64,000 nucleotides of DNA from Hymenobacter cheonanensis (GCF_030581075.1 NZ_JAUQSW010000003.1:62001-126000), one strand, 5' to 3'; positions 34,748-44,231 are shown, numbered from the stretch's first letter. Program-made: numbers and translations. Notes: generated by a model not told the origin, from the letters alone.

Positions 34748-35340
34748 CGCCGGCCAGCCCCGGAGCCCGGCGGCGCATTGGCTTGCTGTTTGGCTCGTTC
34801 AACCCGGTGCACGTCGGCCATCTTATTCTGGCCGAGTACTTTGCTACGCGCACCGACCTGGCCGAAGTCTGGCTGGTAGTATCTCCCCAAAATCCTTTCA
34901 AGCAAGCCGCCGGCCTGCTGCCCGAAGCCCGGCGCCTGCGCTGGGTAGAGCTGGCTATTGCGGGCAACGCCCACTTGCACGCCGAAAACATTGAGTTTGA
35001 GCTGCCGCGCCCTAGCTACACCATTGCCACGCTCGATGCGCTGCGCGCCCGCCACCCCAGCACTGATTTCGTGCTGCTGATGGGCGCCGACAACCTGCCG
35101 GGCCTGCCGCGCTGGCAGGAAGCAGCGCGCCTGCTGGCCGAGTTCGACATCTACGTGTATCCCCGGCCCGGCACAATCATCCCCGACTTGGCTGCTTTTC
35201 CGCGGGTGCGGGTGCTAGCGGCGCCGCTACTCGATATTTCGGCCACGTACATCCGCGAAAGCCTGCGCCAGGGTCTTTCAATTCGCTACCTGGTGCCGGA
35301 CGTAATCGAAGCGGAGCTAGTGAGCAGCCAACTGGGCTAG
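34744..35340 (+). CDS. nadD: Nicotinate-nucleotide adenylyltransferase
   Basis: A 198-residue enzyme that adenylates nicotinate mononucleotide to deamido-NAD in NAD synthesis. The nucleotidyltransferase motif GLLFGSFNPVHVGHLILAEY is at residues 13-32, and the second signature ISATYIRESL is near 166-175. Length and both motifs match NadD rather than the longer two-domain NadR. The start overlaps the gmk stop by four bases. It ends at a strong terminator. Confidence 0.96.
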   Translation: MTPASPGARRRIGLLFGSFNPVHVGHLILAEYFATRTDLAEVWLVVSPQNPFKQAAGLLPEARRLRWVELAIAGNAHLHAENIEFELPRPSYTIATLDALRARHPSTDFVLLMGADNLPGLPRWQEAARLLAEFDIYVYPRPGTIIPDLAAFPRVRVLAAPLLDISATYIRESLRQGLSIRYLVPDVIEAELVSSQLG

Positions 35341-35362
35341 TAGCTGGTTGATAATAGAGCGT

Positions 35363-35404
35363 AACAGAAAAGGCCCGGCGAGTTATCGCCGGGCCTTTTC
35401 TGTT
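35363..35404. terminator. Bidirectional terminator between nadD and frr
   Basis: A perfect 19-bp stem (35363-35381 with 35386-35404) containing AGAAAAGGCCCGGCGA, with loop GTTA and A/T tracts on both flanks. Confidence 0.9.
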
Positions 35405-35419
35405 GCTGAGCAGCTGACC

Positions 35420-35983
35420 TCAGATGGTCATAATCTCGGCTTCCTTCTTGGTGAAGAGCTTGTCCACCTCGATGATGTGGGCGTCGGTGTATTTCTGCAC
35501 CTTGGCTTCGGCATCCTTCACGGCATCTTCGGCGGCGCCGTCTTTTTGCAGCTTGCGCAGGGCCTCGTTGGTGTCTTTGCGGATGGCGCGCACGCGCACC
35601 TTGCCGCTTTCTACTTCATTTTTGGCTTGCTTCACGAGGTCGCGGCGGCGCTCCTCCGTCATGGGCGGGATGTTGAGGCGCACGCCGTCGGCATCCGACA
35701 CGGGGTTCAGGCCCAGGTCGCTGTTTTTAATGGCTTTGGCTACCTCGCTCACCATATTTTTTTCCCAGGGCTTGATGAGCAGCGAGCGCGGGTCGGGGGC
35801 CGAGATATTGGCAATCTGCGCAATGGGCGTGGGCGTGCCGTAGTAGTCTACGCGCAGGCCGTCGAGCATGGCCGGCGATGCCTTACCGGCCCGGATGCGG
35901 CCCATTTCTACGCCAACGTGGGCAACCGCCTTGCCCATCGATTCCTCAGCGTCGCTGAGGTAAAATTGAATTTCCTCGTCCAC
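35420..35983 (-). CDS. frr: Ribosome recycling factor
   Basis: A 187-residue protein that, with EF-G, splits the post-termination ribosome. The family pattern is complete: AVAHVGVEMGRIRAGKASPA, the VDYYGTPTPIAQIANISAPD strand region, and LNIPPMTEERRRDLVKQAK near 115-133. The frame starts at ATG 35983. It lies 100 bases after pyrH on the same strand, the classical pyrH-frr arrangement. The gap is AT-rich and contains inverted words (AAGGTTGA and TCAACCTT) that could form a hairpin. Confidence 0.98.
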   Translation of the reverse strand: MDEEIQFYLSDAEESMGKAVAHVGVEMGRIRAGKASPAMLDGLRVDYYGTPTPIAQIANISAPDPRSLLIKPWEKNMVSEVAKAIKNSDLGLNPVSDADGVRLNIPPMTEERRRDLVKQAKNEVESGKVRVRAIRKDTNEALRKLQKDGAAEDAVKDAEAKVQKYTDAHIIEVDKLFTKKEAEIMTI

Positions 35984-36083
35984 TTTTTAAAGGTTGAGTT
36001 TTGAATGTTGAGTGCTGAATAACAGTTGCAGGCTGACTTCTAAGGAAATACCTTAAAATTCAACCTTCAACCCTTAAAATTAC

Positions 36084-36896
36084 CTAAGCTTGCTCGGGTT
36101 GGTTGCCGGCCAGCGGCTGCAGGCCACTGTGTTTGGGGTCGAGAAGGCTGGGGGCGGAGCTGTCGCTGGGCTGCTTGTCGCCGTTCGGGGTCATGGTCAC
36201 GAGCGTGCCCAGGCTTTCGCCAGCAATAAGGCGCTCCAGGTTGCCTTCGGTATTCATATCAAATACGATGATGGGCAGGTTATTCTCCTTGCACAGCGTG
36301 AAGGCCGTCATGTCCATCACGTTCAGCTTCTTGCTGATAACCTCGTCGAACGTGATTTCGGTGTAGCGCGTGGCGCTAGGGTCTTTCTCCGGGTCGGCGG
36401 TGTAAATGCCGTTCACGCGGGTGCCCTTCAATACCACGTCGGCTTCAATCTCGATGGCCCGCAGCGAAGCGGCCGAGTCGGTGGTGAAGTACGGCGAGCC
36501 GATGCCCGCCCCGAAAATAACCACCCTCCCTTTTTCCAGGTGCCGCACCGCCCGGCGGCGAATGTAAGGCTCGCACACGCGCTGAATGGTGAGGCCCGAG
36601 AGCAGGCGCGTGGGCACGTCCATTTTCTCAAGCGCGCTTTGCAGCGCCATCGAGTTGATAACGGTGGCTAGCATACCCATGTAGTCGCCCTGCACGCGGT
36701 CGAGGCCGAAGTGCTCGGCCTGCACGCCCCGAAAAATATTGCCGCCGCCAATCACCACGGCCACTTGCACGCCGGTAGCGGCCACGGCCTTTATTTCGGT
36801 GGCGTACTGCATCAGCCGGTCGGCATCAATGCCATACTGCTGCTGGCCCATCAGCGCCTCGCCGCTGAGCTTGAGAAGAATTCGTTGGTAAGTCAA
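36084..36896 (-). CDS. pyrH: UMP kinase
   Basis: A hexameric amino-acid-kinase-fold enzyme that phosphorylates UMP to UDP. It has [15 protein letters not shown] at the N-terminus, [11 protein letters not shown] (about 50-60), [20 protein letters not shown] and [19 protein letters not shown]. No ATG precedes the conserved region. I choose the TTG at 36896 ([12 protein letters not shown], 270 residues); another TTG at 36947 would add 17 residues and overlap the accB-like gene. The C-terminal 35 residues ([20 protein letters not shown] onward) extend beyond the family and look disordered. It sits in an operon between the accB-like gene and frr. Confidence 0.95.
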   Translation of the reverse strand: MTYQRILLKLSGEALMGQQQYGIDADRLMQYATEIKAVAATGVQVAVVIGGGNIFRGVQAEHFGLDRVQGDYMGMLATVINSMALQSALEKMDVPTRLLSGLTIQRVCEPYIRRRAVRHLEKGRVVIFGAGIGSPYFTTDSAASLRAIEIEADVVLKGTRVNGIYTADPEKDPSATRYTEITFDEVISKKLNVMDMTAFTLCKENNLPIIVFDMNTEGNLERLIAGESLGTLVTMTPNGDKQPSDSSAPSLLDPKHSGLQPLAGNQPEQA

Positions 36897-36939
36897 AACA
36901 GATATCGGTAAAGCGGAAACTTGGGTGGGAGAGGAGAGG

Positions 36940-37443
36940 CTAGGCAAACTGAACCAGCACCTGCCCCTTGGTAACGTTGGCGCGCAGGGCTACTTTAATG
37001 CTCTCAATAACCCCGTCGGTGGGGGCTTTCAAAATATTTTCCATCTTCATGGCCTCCAGCACCAGCAGCGGGTCGCCCTTCTGCACGGCCTGGCCGGGCT
37101 GCACCCGCACGTCCACAATCAGGCCGGGCATGGGGGCTTTCAGCTCGTTCACTTTGAGGGTAGTAGCATCGCTCAGGCCTAGCCGCTCCAGCAATTGGTC
37201 GAAGCGGTCCTTGGCTTGCAGCTCGATGCGCTGGCCGTTGATTTTGAAGATGAAAACCTTGGCCGTATAATCGGCTTCTACCAGTTCGGCACTGTACGAT
37301 TTGCCGCGGTGCAGCACGTGGTAGCGGCCGTTGCCCAGCGCGGCCAGGTCCCAGGCAAAAGGCTGGCCGTTGAGCGTAACAGAGTCGGCGGCGCGAAAGT
37401 CAACCTCCCAGCTATGGGCTGGGCCAGTGCTAATGTGGAGCAT
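36940..37443 (-). CDS. Biotin carboxyl carrier protein subunit (AccB-like)
   Basis: A 167-residue biotinyl protein. The C-terminal domain has the biotin attachment motif EAMKMEN (Lys near residue 131) preceded by [20 protein letters not shown]. The N-terminal half ([20 protein letters not shown]) is the barrel-sandwich-like domain seen in stand-alone carriers of acyl-CoA carboxylases rather than in the two-subunit acetyl-CoA carboxylase AccB, which has a Pro/Ala linker. The start at ATG 37443 is chosen, since the frame further upstream overlaps the divergent peptidase gene. It is the first gene of the accB-like/pyrH/frr run. The carboxylase partner subunits are not in the window. Confidence 0.88.
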   Translation of the reverse strand: MLHISTGPAHSWEVDFRAADSVTLNGQPFAWDLAALGNGRYHVLHRGKSYSAELVEADYTAKVFIFKINGQRIELQAKDRFDQLLERLGLSDATTLKVNELKAPMPGLIVDVRVQPGQAVQKGDPLLVLEAMKMENILKAPTDGVIESIKVALRANVTKGQVLVQFA

Positions 37444-37540
37444 AGAGAAGCTGGCCCTGCTGGGCGAAATGGGGTTAAAGGTAAGCCAAATCTTAATTTC
37501 ATGCGGAACTTGCCGCCCGTATCCTGGGTCTGGCTCTCGC

Positions 37541-40108
37541 ATGAAATATTCGCTTTTCGGTAGTTTTGGTTTGGTGTTGGTGGCTAGCCTCACCGCCTTC
37601 GGGCAAGCAGGCAATGGCCGGGATAAGGACGGGCACAAGAAAAATGCCGCCCCCGCCCCGGCAGCGGCGGCCGCTGCCGGCATCACGGTGCCGTCGTGGC
37701 TGCCGCCGGCGGCGCCCTACCAGCCCAGCGCTACCCAGCTCACCGACGTAACCGACACCAAGCTCGACGTGCGCTTCGACTACGCGCACCAGTACCTGCT
37801 GGGCACGGCGGTGCTGTCGCTGCACTCGCACTTCTACCCCCAGGCGGTGGCCGTGCTGGATGCCAAAGGCTTCATCATCAAGAGCGTGCAGCTAGTAGGC
37901 ACGAAGGGCGATAAGCCGCTCACCTACAAATACGATGGCCGCCAGCTGGCCGTCAACCTCGACCATGCCCACGCCCGCGAGCAGCCCTACCAGCTGCGCA
38001 TCAGCTACTTGGCGAAGCCCAATGAGCTGCCCGCCGGCGGCAGCGAAGCCATCACCTCGGCCAAGGGCTTATACTTCATTAACCCCTTGGGCAAAGAGGC
38101 CAACAAGCCGCGCCAAATCTGGACGCAGGGCGAGACGGAAAGCAGCTCGTGCTGGTTTCCGACCATCGACCATCCCAACCAGCGCATGACCCAGGAAATC
38201 ACCCTCACGGTGGAGGACCAGTTCAAAACGCTGTCGAATGGCCTGCTCGTCAGCTCCAGGAAAAACGCCGATGGCTCGCGCACCGATACCTGGCGCCAGA
38301 GCCTGCCCGCCGCGCCCTACCTCACCATGCTGGCCGTGGGCGATTTTGCGGTGGTGAACGATACCTGGCACGGCAAGGCCGTCGATTACTACGTCGAGCC
38401 CAAGTATAAAAGCACCGCAAAAGCCATCTTCGGCCACACGCCCGAGATGATGGAGTTCTTCTCCAAGAAGCTAGGGGTCGAGTTTCCGTGGGAGAAGTAC
38501 GCGCAAATTGCCGTGCGCGACTACGTGAGTGGCGCCATGGAAAACACCACCGCCACCGTGCACGGCGCGGCCATTCAGCTCACCCGCCGCGAACTGCTCG
38601 ACAACCCCTACGAAACCTCGGAGTCGGTTATCGCCCACGAGCTGTTTCACCACTGGTTTGGCGACTACGTCACCTGCGAGTCGTGGAGCAACCTGCCGCT
38701 GAATGAAAGCTTCGCCAACTACTCGCAGTACCTCTGGGCCGAGCACAAGTACGGCGCCGACGCGGCGGCCCTGGTGCAGCAGCAAGACCTGGCGCATTAC
38801 CTGGAAGAAGCCGAGTCGAAGCGCGAGCCCCTCATTCGCTACCACTATGTCAACCGCGAGGATATGTTCGACCGGCACTCGTATGAGAAGGGCGGCCGGG
38901 TGTTGCACATGCTGCGCAAATACGTGGGCGACGAAGCATTTTTCACCGCCCTCAGCCACTACCTGGCTCAGAATAAATATACAGCCGTCGAAATCAGCAA
39001 GTTGCGTACCGCGTTCGAGGAAACGACCGGCGAGGACCTGCAATGGTTTTTCGACCAGTGGTTTATGCAGCGCGGCCACCCCGAGTTAAAAATATCTCAC
39101 TCTTACAGCAACGGGCAGGTGCTGCTGCACGTGCAGCAAACCCAGGACACGGTGTTTCAGCCGGTGTTTCGCCTGCCGGTAATGGTCACCATCTGGCAGA
39201 AGGAGAAGCCCACCGAGCACCGCGTCACCATCACCAAAGCCGACCAAACCTTCTCGTTTCTGGCGGCCGACAAGCCCACGATGGTCAAGTTCGATAGCGA
39301 AAACCAACTGCTGGCCCAGCTCGATGAGGAGCGTAGCGTAGAGGAAATAATCTTTCAGTTCTACCACGCCCAGAACTACTTGCAGAAGTACGAGGCGATG
39401 GACCTGCTGCAAAATAAAACCTCCGATTTTGCGGTAAGTGGCCTGTTTCGCAATGCTTTGTCCGATAATTTCTTTGCCGTGCGGCGCGCCGCCCTCGACC
39501 ACCTGCGGGGCTACCGGGGCCCTAGCGCCAACGCCGTGCGCGGCGAAGTGCAGCGCCTGGCCACCGCCGACCCCAGCAGTGCCGTGCGCGCGCAGGCGTT
39601 GGTTACGCTGGCTGCCTTCCCCAACGAGAACTACGCGGCCACTTACCAGGCAGCCCTGCGCGATAGCTCCTACGTAGTGGAGGCCGCTGCTATCGAAGCC
39701 CTGGCCAAGATGCCCGCCGTTAATGCCCGGCCCCAAATAGCTGCCCTCGAAAACACCCCCAATTCGGGCTTGGTGGTTGCAATTGCCAATTACTACGCGC
39801 AGCGAGGCAGCATAGACCAATACGCCTGGTTTATGCGGCGCCTGCCCGACCTCACCGAAGCAGACCTGTACACTTACCTGCAGGCCTTCGGCGCTTTCAT
39901 GGTGCAGATGCCGGTTATCGAGCGTGAAAAAGGCGTGCAAACCCTTACGCAGCTGGCCCGCAGCCACCCGCAGTATGTGGTGCGGCTAGGTGCCTACCGG
40001 GGCCTGATGACCCTGGCGGCCAGCCAGCCCGAGTTAAAAGCTGTGTTGCTGGACATAAAAACTAAAGAACCCGATGAGCGCCTTAAAGCCTACTATAACC
40101 TGATGTAA
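37541..40108 (+). CDS. Secreted M1 family metallopeptidase with HEAT-like C-terminus
   Basis: An 855-residue zinc aminopeptidase. Residues 1-21 are a signal peptide (MKYSLFGSFGLVLVASLTAF), followed by an Ala/Pro/Lys-rich spacer. The substrate motif GAMEN is at 331-335, the zinc motif HELFH at 366-370, and Glu389 in NESFA completes HExxH-x18-E. After the catalytic domain (to about 520) come beta strands and an alpha-helical HEAT-like repeat region (LRGYRGPSANAVRGEVQRLA onward). Role: trimming peptides outside the inner membrane, periplasmic or surface. ATG 37541 is chosen, because the open frame upstream to 37331 is antisense to the accB-like gene. Confidence 0.95.
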   Translation: MKYSLFGSFGLVLVASLTAFGQAGNGRDKDGHKKNAAPAPAAAAAAGITVPSWLPPAAPYQPSATQLTDVTDTKLDVRFDYAHQYLLGTAVLSLHSHFYPQAVAVLDAKGFIIKSVQLVGTKGDKPLTYKYDGRQLAVNLDHAHAREQPYQLRISYLAKPNELPAGGSEAITSAKGLYFINPLGKEANKPRQIWTQGETESSSCWFPTIDHPNQRMTQEITLTVEDQFKTLSNGLLVSSRKNADGSRTDTWRQSLPAAPYLTMLAVGDFAVVNDTWHGKAVDYYVEPKYKSTAKAIFGHTPEMMEFFSKKLGVEFPWEKYAQIAVRDYVSGAMENTTATVHGAAIQLTRRELLDNPYETSESVIAHELFHHWFGDYVTCESWSNLPLNESFANYSQYLWAEHKYGADAAALVQQQDLAHYLEEAESKREPLIRYHYVNREDMFDRHSYEKGGRVLHMLRKYVGDEAFFTALSHYLAQNKYTAVEISKLRTAFEETTGEDLQWFFDQWFMQRGHPELKISHSYSNGQVLLHVQQTQDTVFQPVFRLPVMVTIWQKEKPTEHRVTITKADQTFSFLAADKPTMVKFDSENQLLAQLDEERSVEEIIFQFYHAQNYLQKYEAMDLLQNKTSDFAVSGLFRNALSDNFFAVRRAALDHLRGYRGPSANAVRGEVQRLATADPSSAVRAQALVTLAAFPNENYAATYQAALRDSSYVVEAAAIEALAKMPAVNARPQIAALENTPNSGLVVAIANYYAQRGSIDQYAWFMRRLPDLTEADLYTYLQAFGAFMVQMPVIEREKGVQTLTQLARSHPQYVVRLGAYRGLMTLAASQPELKAVLLDIKTKEPDERLKAYYNLM

Positions 40109-40209
40109 ATCAAGTAAAAAGGTGTCAGGTAGATTCAAAAACGTAGTTTTTAGCCAAGTTGAAAATGCAGGAGAGCGGAAAAATCTAGCAACTTTTTCTG
40201 CTGCATCTC

Positions 40210-40239
40210 TTGCATCTTCTCAAAAAACCTGTACTTTTG
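40210..40239 (+). promoter_or_regulatory. Promoter of the tRNA-Tyr/Gly/Thr-tuf operon
   Basis: TTG at 40210-40212, a 19-base spacer and TACTTTTG at 40232-40239, 39 bases before tRNA-Tyr. Confidence 0.8.
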
Positions 40240-40277
40240 CGTCTCAATTCCGGTAAACGACTGGATTTGCAACAAAT

Positions 40278-40357
40278 GGGGGTATCGCATAGCGGCAATT
40301 GCGGGTGACTGTAACTCACCTCCTTCGGGTTCATAGGTTCGAGTCCTGTTACCCCCA
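40278..40357 (+). tRNA. tRNA-Tyr (anticodon GTA)
   Basis: Acceptor GGGGGTA/TACCCCC (40278-40284 with 40350-40356) and discriminator A40357. The anticodon loop CTGTAAC is flanked by GGTGA/TCACC. A long variable arm (CTCCTTCGGGTTC region) is typical of bacterial tRNA-Tyr. CCA is not encoded. Confidence 0.95.
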
Positions 40358-40380
40358 CATTTGATTTTTTGATGCCATCT

Positions 40381-40453
40381 GCGGGAGTAGCTCAGTTGGT
40401 AGAGCGGCAGCCTTCCAAGCTGCAGGTCGCGGGTTCGAACCTCGTCTCCCGCT
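40381..40453 (+). tRNA. tRNA-Gly (anticodon TCC)
   Basis: Acceptor GCGGGAG/CTCCCGC and the loop CTTCCAA (anticodon 40414-40416). The T-loop TTCGAAC and discriminator T at 40453 are normal for tRNA-Gly. CCA is not encoded. Lies 23 bases after tRNA-Tyr. Confidence 0.95.
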
Positions 40454-40470
40454 CAAATTATTTAGAATAA

Positions 40471-40542
<72 letters not shown>

Positions 40543-40711
40543 CAGCAGTGACGGAACTACCGGCCCCCGGGCTAGGTTAGGACCGGGTCAGCAGAAAAAG
40601 CGATACGCAGCATTCAAGCCTGAATTGGCCCACGCTGGGTTTCGCTTTTCTTGCAATAAGGCCTAGTGCTTTTTCAGTTTTTAATTCCCTCTTTTTTCTC
40701 AACTCTTTACA

Positions 40712-41899
40712 ATGGCTAAAGAAAATTTCGACCGGTCGAAGCCGCACGTAAACATCGGCACCATCGGTCACGTTGACCACGGCAAGACGACCCTGACCGC
40801 AGCTATCACCACGGTGCTGGCTAACCAGGGCCTGGCTGAAAAGCGCGACTTCTCCTCGATTGACAACGCCCCCGAGGAAAAAGAGCGTGGTATTACCATC
40901 AATACTGCCCACGTAGAATACTCGACCGCCAACCGTCACTACGCGCACGTTGACTGCCCCGGTCACGCCGATTACGTGAAGAACATGGTAACGGGTGCTG
41001 CTCAAATGGACGGCGCTATCCTCGTGGTAGCTGCTACCGACGGCCCGATGCCCCAGACCCGTGAGCACATCCTGCTCGCCCGTCAGGTAGGTGTTCCCCA
41101 GCTGGTTGTGTTCATGAACAAAGTGGACATGGTGGATGACCCCGAGCTGCTCGAGCTTGTGGAAATGGAAATCCGCGAACTGCTGTCGTTCTACAACTTC
41201 GATGGTGACAACATTCCGGTTATCCAGGGTTCGGCCCTCGGCGGCCTGAACGGCGACGCCAACTGGGTTCCCAAAATCAACGAGCTGATGGACGCGGTTG
41301 ACTCGTTCATTCCGATTCCTGCTCGTCTGACCGACCTGCCCTTCCTGATGCCGGTAGAGGACGTGTTCTCGATTACGGGCCGTGGCACTGTTGCCACCGG
41401 TCGTATCGAGCGCGGTATCATCAACTCGGGTGAGCAAGTTGACATCCTCGGCATGGGCGCTGAAGGCCTAAAGTCGACGGTAACGGGTGTGGAAATGTTC
41501 CGCAAAATCCTGGACCGTGGCGAAGCTGGTGACAACGTAGGTCTGCTGCTCCGTGGCATTGAAAAAGAAGCCATCCGTCGCGGCATGGTTATCTGCAAGC
41601 CCGGCTCGGTTAAGCCCCACCAGAAGTTCAAGGCTGAGGTGTACGTACTCTCAAAAGAGGAAGGCGGCCGCCACACCCCGTTCTTCAACAACTACCGTCC
41701 GCAGTTCTACCTGCGTACCACCGACGTTACCGGCATCATCACCCTCCCCGAGGGCGTTGAAATGGTAATGCCCGGCGACAACATCACCATCACGGTTGAG
41801 CTTATCAACAAGGTGGCAATGGAAAAAGGCCTCCGATTCGCTATCCGTGAGGGTGGCCGTACGGTAGGTGCTGGTCAGGTAACTGAAATCCTCGACTAG
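40712..41899 (+). CDS. tuf: Elongation factor Tu
   Basis: A 395-residue GTPase that delivers aminoacyl-tRNA to the ribosome. GHVDHGKT is at 19-26 (G1), DCPGH (G3) and NKVDM (G4) are present, and domains II and III follow, ending [13 protein letters not shown]. Codons favour GCT, GGT and CGT, as in highly expressed genes. The 169-base leader after tRNA-Thr contains paired words (AAAAGCGA with TCGCTTTT at 40642) around a smaller ATTCA/TGAAT hairpin, so it is structured RNA. It is followed by its own terminator, which separates it from the tRNA-Trp/secE transcript. Confidence 0.99.
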   Translation: MAKENFDRSKPHVNIGTIGHVDHGKTTLTAAITTVLANQGLAEKRDFSSIDNAPEEKERGITINTAHVEYSTANRHYAHVDCPGHADYVKNMVTGAAQMDGAILVVAATDGPMPQTREHILLARQVGVPQLVVFMNKVDMVDDPELLELVEMEIRELLSFYNFDGDNIPVIQGSALGGLNGDANWVPKINELMDAVDSFIPIPARLTDLPFLMPVEDVFSITGRGTVATGRIERGIINSGEQVDILGMGAEGLKSTVTGVEMFRKILDRGEAGDNVGLLLRGIEKEAIRRGMVICKPGSVKPHQKFKAEVYVLSKEEGGRHTPFFNNYRPQFYLRTTDVTGIITLPEGVEMVMPGDNITITVELINKVAMEKGLRFAIREGGRTVGAGQVTEILD

Positions 41900-41925
41900 T
41901 TGTAGCTTCCTGACTGGATAGAAAG

Positions 41926-41956
41926 ACGCTCCCGAATAATCGGGGGCGTTTTTTTT
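41926..41956 (+). terminator. Terminator of tuf
   Basis: A 10-bp stem ACGCTCCCGA/TCGGGGGCGT (one G-T pair), loop ATAA, then eight T. Confidence 0.88.
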
Positions 41957-41960
41957 ATAA

Positions 41961-42012
41961 GTAAAACTTTACTAGTTAGTGAGCAAGTGTTGTCTAACTA
42001 ACAAAGTTTTAC
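41961..42012. repeat. Inverted repeat spanning the tRNA-Trp/secE promoter
   Basis: Arms 41961-41979 (starts GTAAAACTTT) and 41994-42012 (ends AAAGTTTTAC) pair at 17 of 19 positions. The right arm occupies the spacer between the -33 and -7 boxes exactly and abuts the -7 box. The loop contains the -33 TTG. Confidence 0.75.
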
Positions 42013-42020
42013 TACCTTTG
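41990..42020 (+). promoter_or_regulatory. Promoter of tRNA-Trp-secE-nusG-rpl operon
   Basis: TTG at 41990-41992, a 20-base spacer and TACCTTTG at 42013-42020, 39 bases before the tRNA-Trp gene. Confidence 0.8.
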
Positions 42021-42059
42021 CACTCCCGTAAGCAAATAGTGCTGTCGGGATTATTACCC

Positions 42060-42133
42060 ACGAGTGTAGTTCAAGGGTAGAATAGAGGTCTCCAAAACCT
42101 TTGATGGGAGTTCGAATCTCTCCACTCGTGCCA
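42060..42133 (+). tRNA. tRNA-Trp (anticodon CCA)
   Basis: Acceptor ACGAGTG/CACTCGT, anticodon loop CTCCAAA (anticodon 42092-42094) and T-loop TTCGAAT. Discriminator G42130 is followed by an encoded CCA (42131-42133), unlike the other three tRNAs here. Standard position before secE. Confidence 0.95.
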
Positions 42134-42186
42134 CCTGGGCCGCTGCTGGCGGCTCTTTTTTACGCCCTCACCGGCTTGATTGCGAC

Positions 42187-42384
42187 ATGGCTAAGCTGAA
42201 CAACTATTTCCGCGATACCATCGAGGAGATGCGTTACAACGTAACGTGGCCTTCGACCACTGAGCTACAAAAGAGCGCCGGCTTGGTGCTGATTGGCTCG
42301 CTGGTATTTGCCGCGGTGGTGGGCCTGATGGATGTGAGCTTTAACTCTGCCCTCAACGCATTTTACCAAACTTTCGCCCGCTAG
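42187..42384 (+). CDS. secE: Preprotein translocase subunit SecE
   Basis: A 65-residue single-helix form of SecE, which clamps SecY in the Sec translocon. The amphipathic cytoplasmic part (IEEMRYNVTWPSTTELQKSA) precedes one transmembrane helix (LVLIGSLVFAAVVGLMDVSF). The short length is normal outside Enterobacteria. It lies between tRNA-Trp and nusG (11 bases), as in most bacteria. Confidence 0.95.
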   Translation: MAKLNNYFRDTIEEMRYNVTWPSTTELQKSAGLVLIGSLVFAAVVGLMDVSFNSALNAFYQTFAR

Positions 42385-42395
42385 GCTCTACAAAG

Positions 42396-42953
42396 ATGGG
42401 GGAATTGAAATGGTACGTGGTGCGCTCCGTGAGCGGCCAGGAAAAGAAAGCCAAAACGTATATGGAGACCGAAATCGGTCGCCACAATCTACAGGACTTG
42501 CTGCCGCAGGTACTGATTCCGATTGAGAAAGTGTTTGAGATGCGCAACGGCAAAAAGCGCGTGCGCGAGCGCAATTTGTACCCCGGCTACATCATCATCC
42601 ATTCGGATTTGACGCATGGCGAGGTACAGAACATTATCACTTCGACGCCGGGTGTTATCGGTTTTTTGGGCGATAAGGAAACCAAGACTACTAACGCCAA
42701 GCCAGTGCCACTCTCGCTCAACGAAGTGAATCGTTTACTAGGTGTGGTTGACGAAGCGGAAGAGAAGACGGCCGAGCTGGAAACTCCTTTCACCGTGGGC
42801 GAACTAGTGAAAGTTATCGACGGCCCATTCAACGGCTTTAGTGGCAACGTCAACGAGGTATTTGAAGAGCGTAAGAAGCTCAACGTTATCGTGAAAATAT
42901 TCGGGCGCGCTCAGCCAGTAGAGTTGAGCTACACCCAAGTAGAGAAGGAATAG
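42396..42953 (+). CDS. nusG: Transcription termination/antitermination factor NusG
   Basis: A 185-residue factor that binds the RNA polymerase clamp and couples transcription to translation or Rho. The NGN domain begins LKWYVVRSVSGQEKKAKTYM and includes NLYPGYIIIHSD and TPGVIGFLG. The KOW domain near the C-terminus shows VGELVKVIDGPFNGFSGNV. An insert between the domains (about 105-125) is acidic (LLGVVDEAEEKTAELETP). Third in the tRNA-Trp operon. Confidence 0.97.
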   Translation: MGELKWYVVRSVSGQEKKAKTYMETEIGRHNLQDLLPQVLIPIEKVFEMRNGKKRVRERNLYPGYIIIHSDLTHGEVQNIITSTPGVIGFLGDKETKTTNAKPVPLSLNEVNRLLGVVDEAEEKTAELETPFTVGELVKVIDGPFNGFSGNVNEVFEERKKLNVIVKIFGRAQPVELSYTQVEKE

Positions 42954-43068
42954 TTACTATTTACGTCGTCTGATATCCACTCCGGTCAGGCGGGGCTTCC
43001 ACTAGGAGTTTACTTTAAACTGAGGCTAGCGCGAGTTACGTCGAGCCAGCCACAGCTTTACAAACCAA

Positions 43069-43512
43069 ATGGCCAAAGAAATTAGAGGTTACCTGAAGCT
43101 TCAGGTAAAGGGAGGTGCCGCAAACCCCGCGCCGCCGATTGGACCTGCGCTTGGTAGTAAAGGCTTGAATATCATGGAATTCTGCAAGCAGTTCAATGCG
43201 CGCACCCAAGATAAAGCCGGCCAAATCTGCCCCGTCCTGATTACGATGTACACGGATAAGTCTTTTGACTTCGTCATTAAGACGCCTCCGGTGCCGGTTC
43301 TCCTGATGGATGCCGCCAAGTTGCAGAACGGCTCGAAAGAGCCCAACCGTAACAAAGTAGGCTCGGTAACGTGGGACCAGGTTCGTACCATCGCCGAAAC
43401 CAAAATGCCCGACCTGAACGCTTTTAAAGTAGAGTCGGCCATGAAGCAAGTAGCCGGTACGGCTCGCAGCATGGGTATCACCGTGAAGGGCGACTCGCCT
43501 TTTGCTGAATAA
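43069..43512 (+). CDS. rplK: 50S ribosomal protein L11
   Basis: A 147-residue protein of the GTPase-associated centre that binds 23S rRNA. The N-terminal domain has [20 protein letters not shown] and [16 protein letters not shown]. The C-terminal RNA-binding domain has [17 protein letters not shown] and [10 protein letters not shown]. In normal order after nusG, with a 115-base gap. Confidence 0.98.
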   Translation: MAKEIRGYLKLQVKGGAANPAPPIGPALGSKGLNIMEFCKQFNARTQDKAGQICPVLITMYTDKSFDFVIKTPPVPVLLMDAAKLQNGSKEPNRNKVGSVTWDQVRTIAETKMPDLNAFKVESAMKQVAGTARSMGITVKGDSPFAE

Positions 43513-43518
43513 CTAACC

Positions 43519-43523
43519 GGAGG
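43519..43523 (+). promoter_or_regulatory. Shine-Dalgarno site of rplA
   Basis: GGAGG, 9 bases before the rplA ATG. It is one of the few clear Shine-Dalgarno sites in the window and stands out in a genome that mostly lacks them. Confidence 0.6.
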
Positions 43524-43532
43524 ACATACACA

Positions 43533-44231
43533 ATGGCAGCAATCAGCAAAAAGCGCAAGGAAGCCCTTGCCAAACACGACCTGACGCAGGTACGCAGCCT
43601 GCTCGAAGCCGCGCAAGTGGTGAAAGATATTACTTACACCAAGTTCGACGCCTCGGTTGATATCGACGTTCGCCTCGGCGTAGACCCCCGCAAAGCCGAC
43701 CAGATGGTACGCGGCGTAGCCACCCTGCCCCACGGCACTGGTAAAACTGTTCGTGTGCTAGCCCTCGTGCCCGCCGACAAGGAGGCCGAAGCCACCGCCG
43801 CCGGCGCTGACTTCGTAGGCCTGGACGACTACATCGCCAAAATCGAAAAAGGCTGGACCGACATCGACGTAATTATCACCATGCCTTCGGTAATGGCGAA
43901 AGTTGGTCGCCTCGGTCGCGTGCTCGGCCCGCGTGGTCTGATGCCGAACCCCAAGTCGGGTACGGTAACGACTGACGTAGCGAAGGCGGTGCAGGAAGTG
44001 AAAGCCGGTAAAATCGACTTCAAAGTTGACAAAACCGGTATCATCCACTGCTCGGTAGGTAAAGTATCGTTTGAGCCCAGCAAGCTGGCTGAGAACGCGC
44101 TGGAAGTAATTCAGACGCTCGGTCGTTTGAAGCCATCTTCGTCGAAAGGCACCTACATCCGCAGCATCACGCTCAGCAGCACCATGTCGCCGGCCGTGCC
44201 GGTTGACAGCACGGTTTCTTCCGCTAGCTAA
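43533..44231 (+). CDS. rplA: 50S ribosomal protein L1
   Basis: A 232-residue protein of the L1 stalk; in many bacteria it also represses its own mRNA. It has [20 protein letters not shown] near 45-64, [19 protein letters not shown] near 128-146, and the [16 protein letters not shown] strand. It has a Shine-Dalgarno site, 20 bases after rplK. Confidence 0.98.
   Translation: MAAISKKRKEALAKHDLTQVRSLLEAAQVVKDITYTKFDASVDIDVRLGVDPRKADQMVRGVATLPHGTGKTVRVLALVPADKEAEATAAGADFVGLDDYIAKIEKGWTDIDVIITMPSVMAKVGRLGRVLGPRGLMPNPKSGTVTTDVAKAVQEVKAGKIDFKVDKTGIIHCSVGKVSFEPSKLAENALEVIQTLGRLKPSSSKGTYIRSITLSSTMSPAVPVDSTVSSAS

Noticed and set aside
35984..36083. Possible small RNA between pyrH and frr
   Set aside because: The AT-rich gap has short inverted words (AAGGTTGA/TCAACCTT) but no promoter or terminator of its own.
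37331..37540. 70-residue N-terminal extension of the M1 peptidase
   Set aside because: It runs antisense to the accB-like gene, and a good signal peptide begins at ATG 37541.
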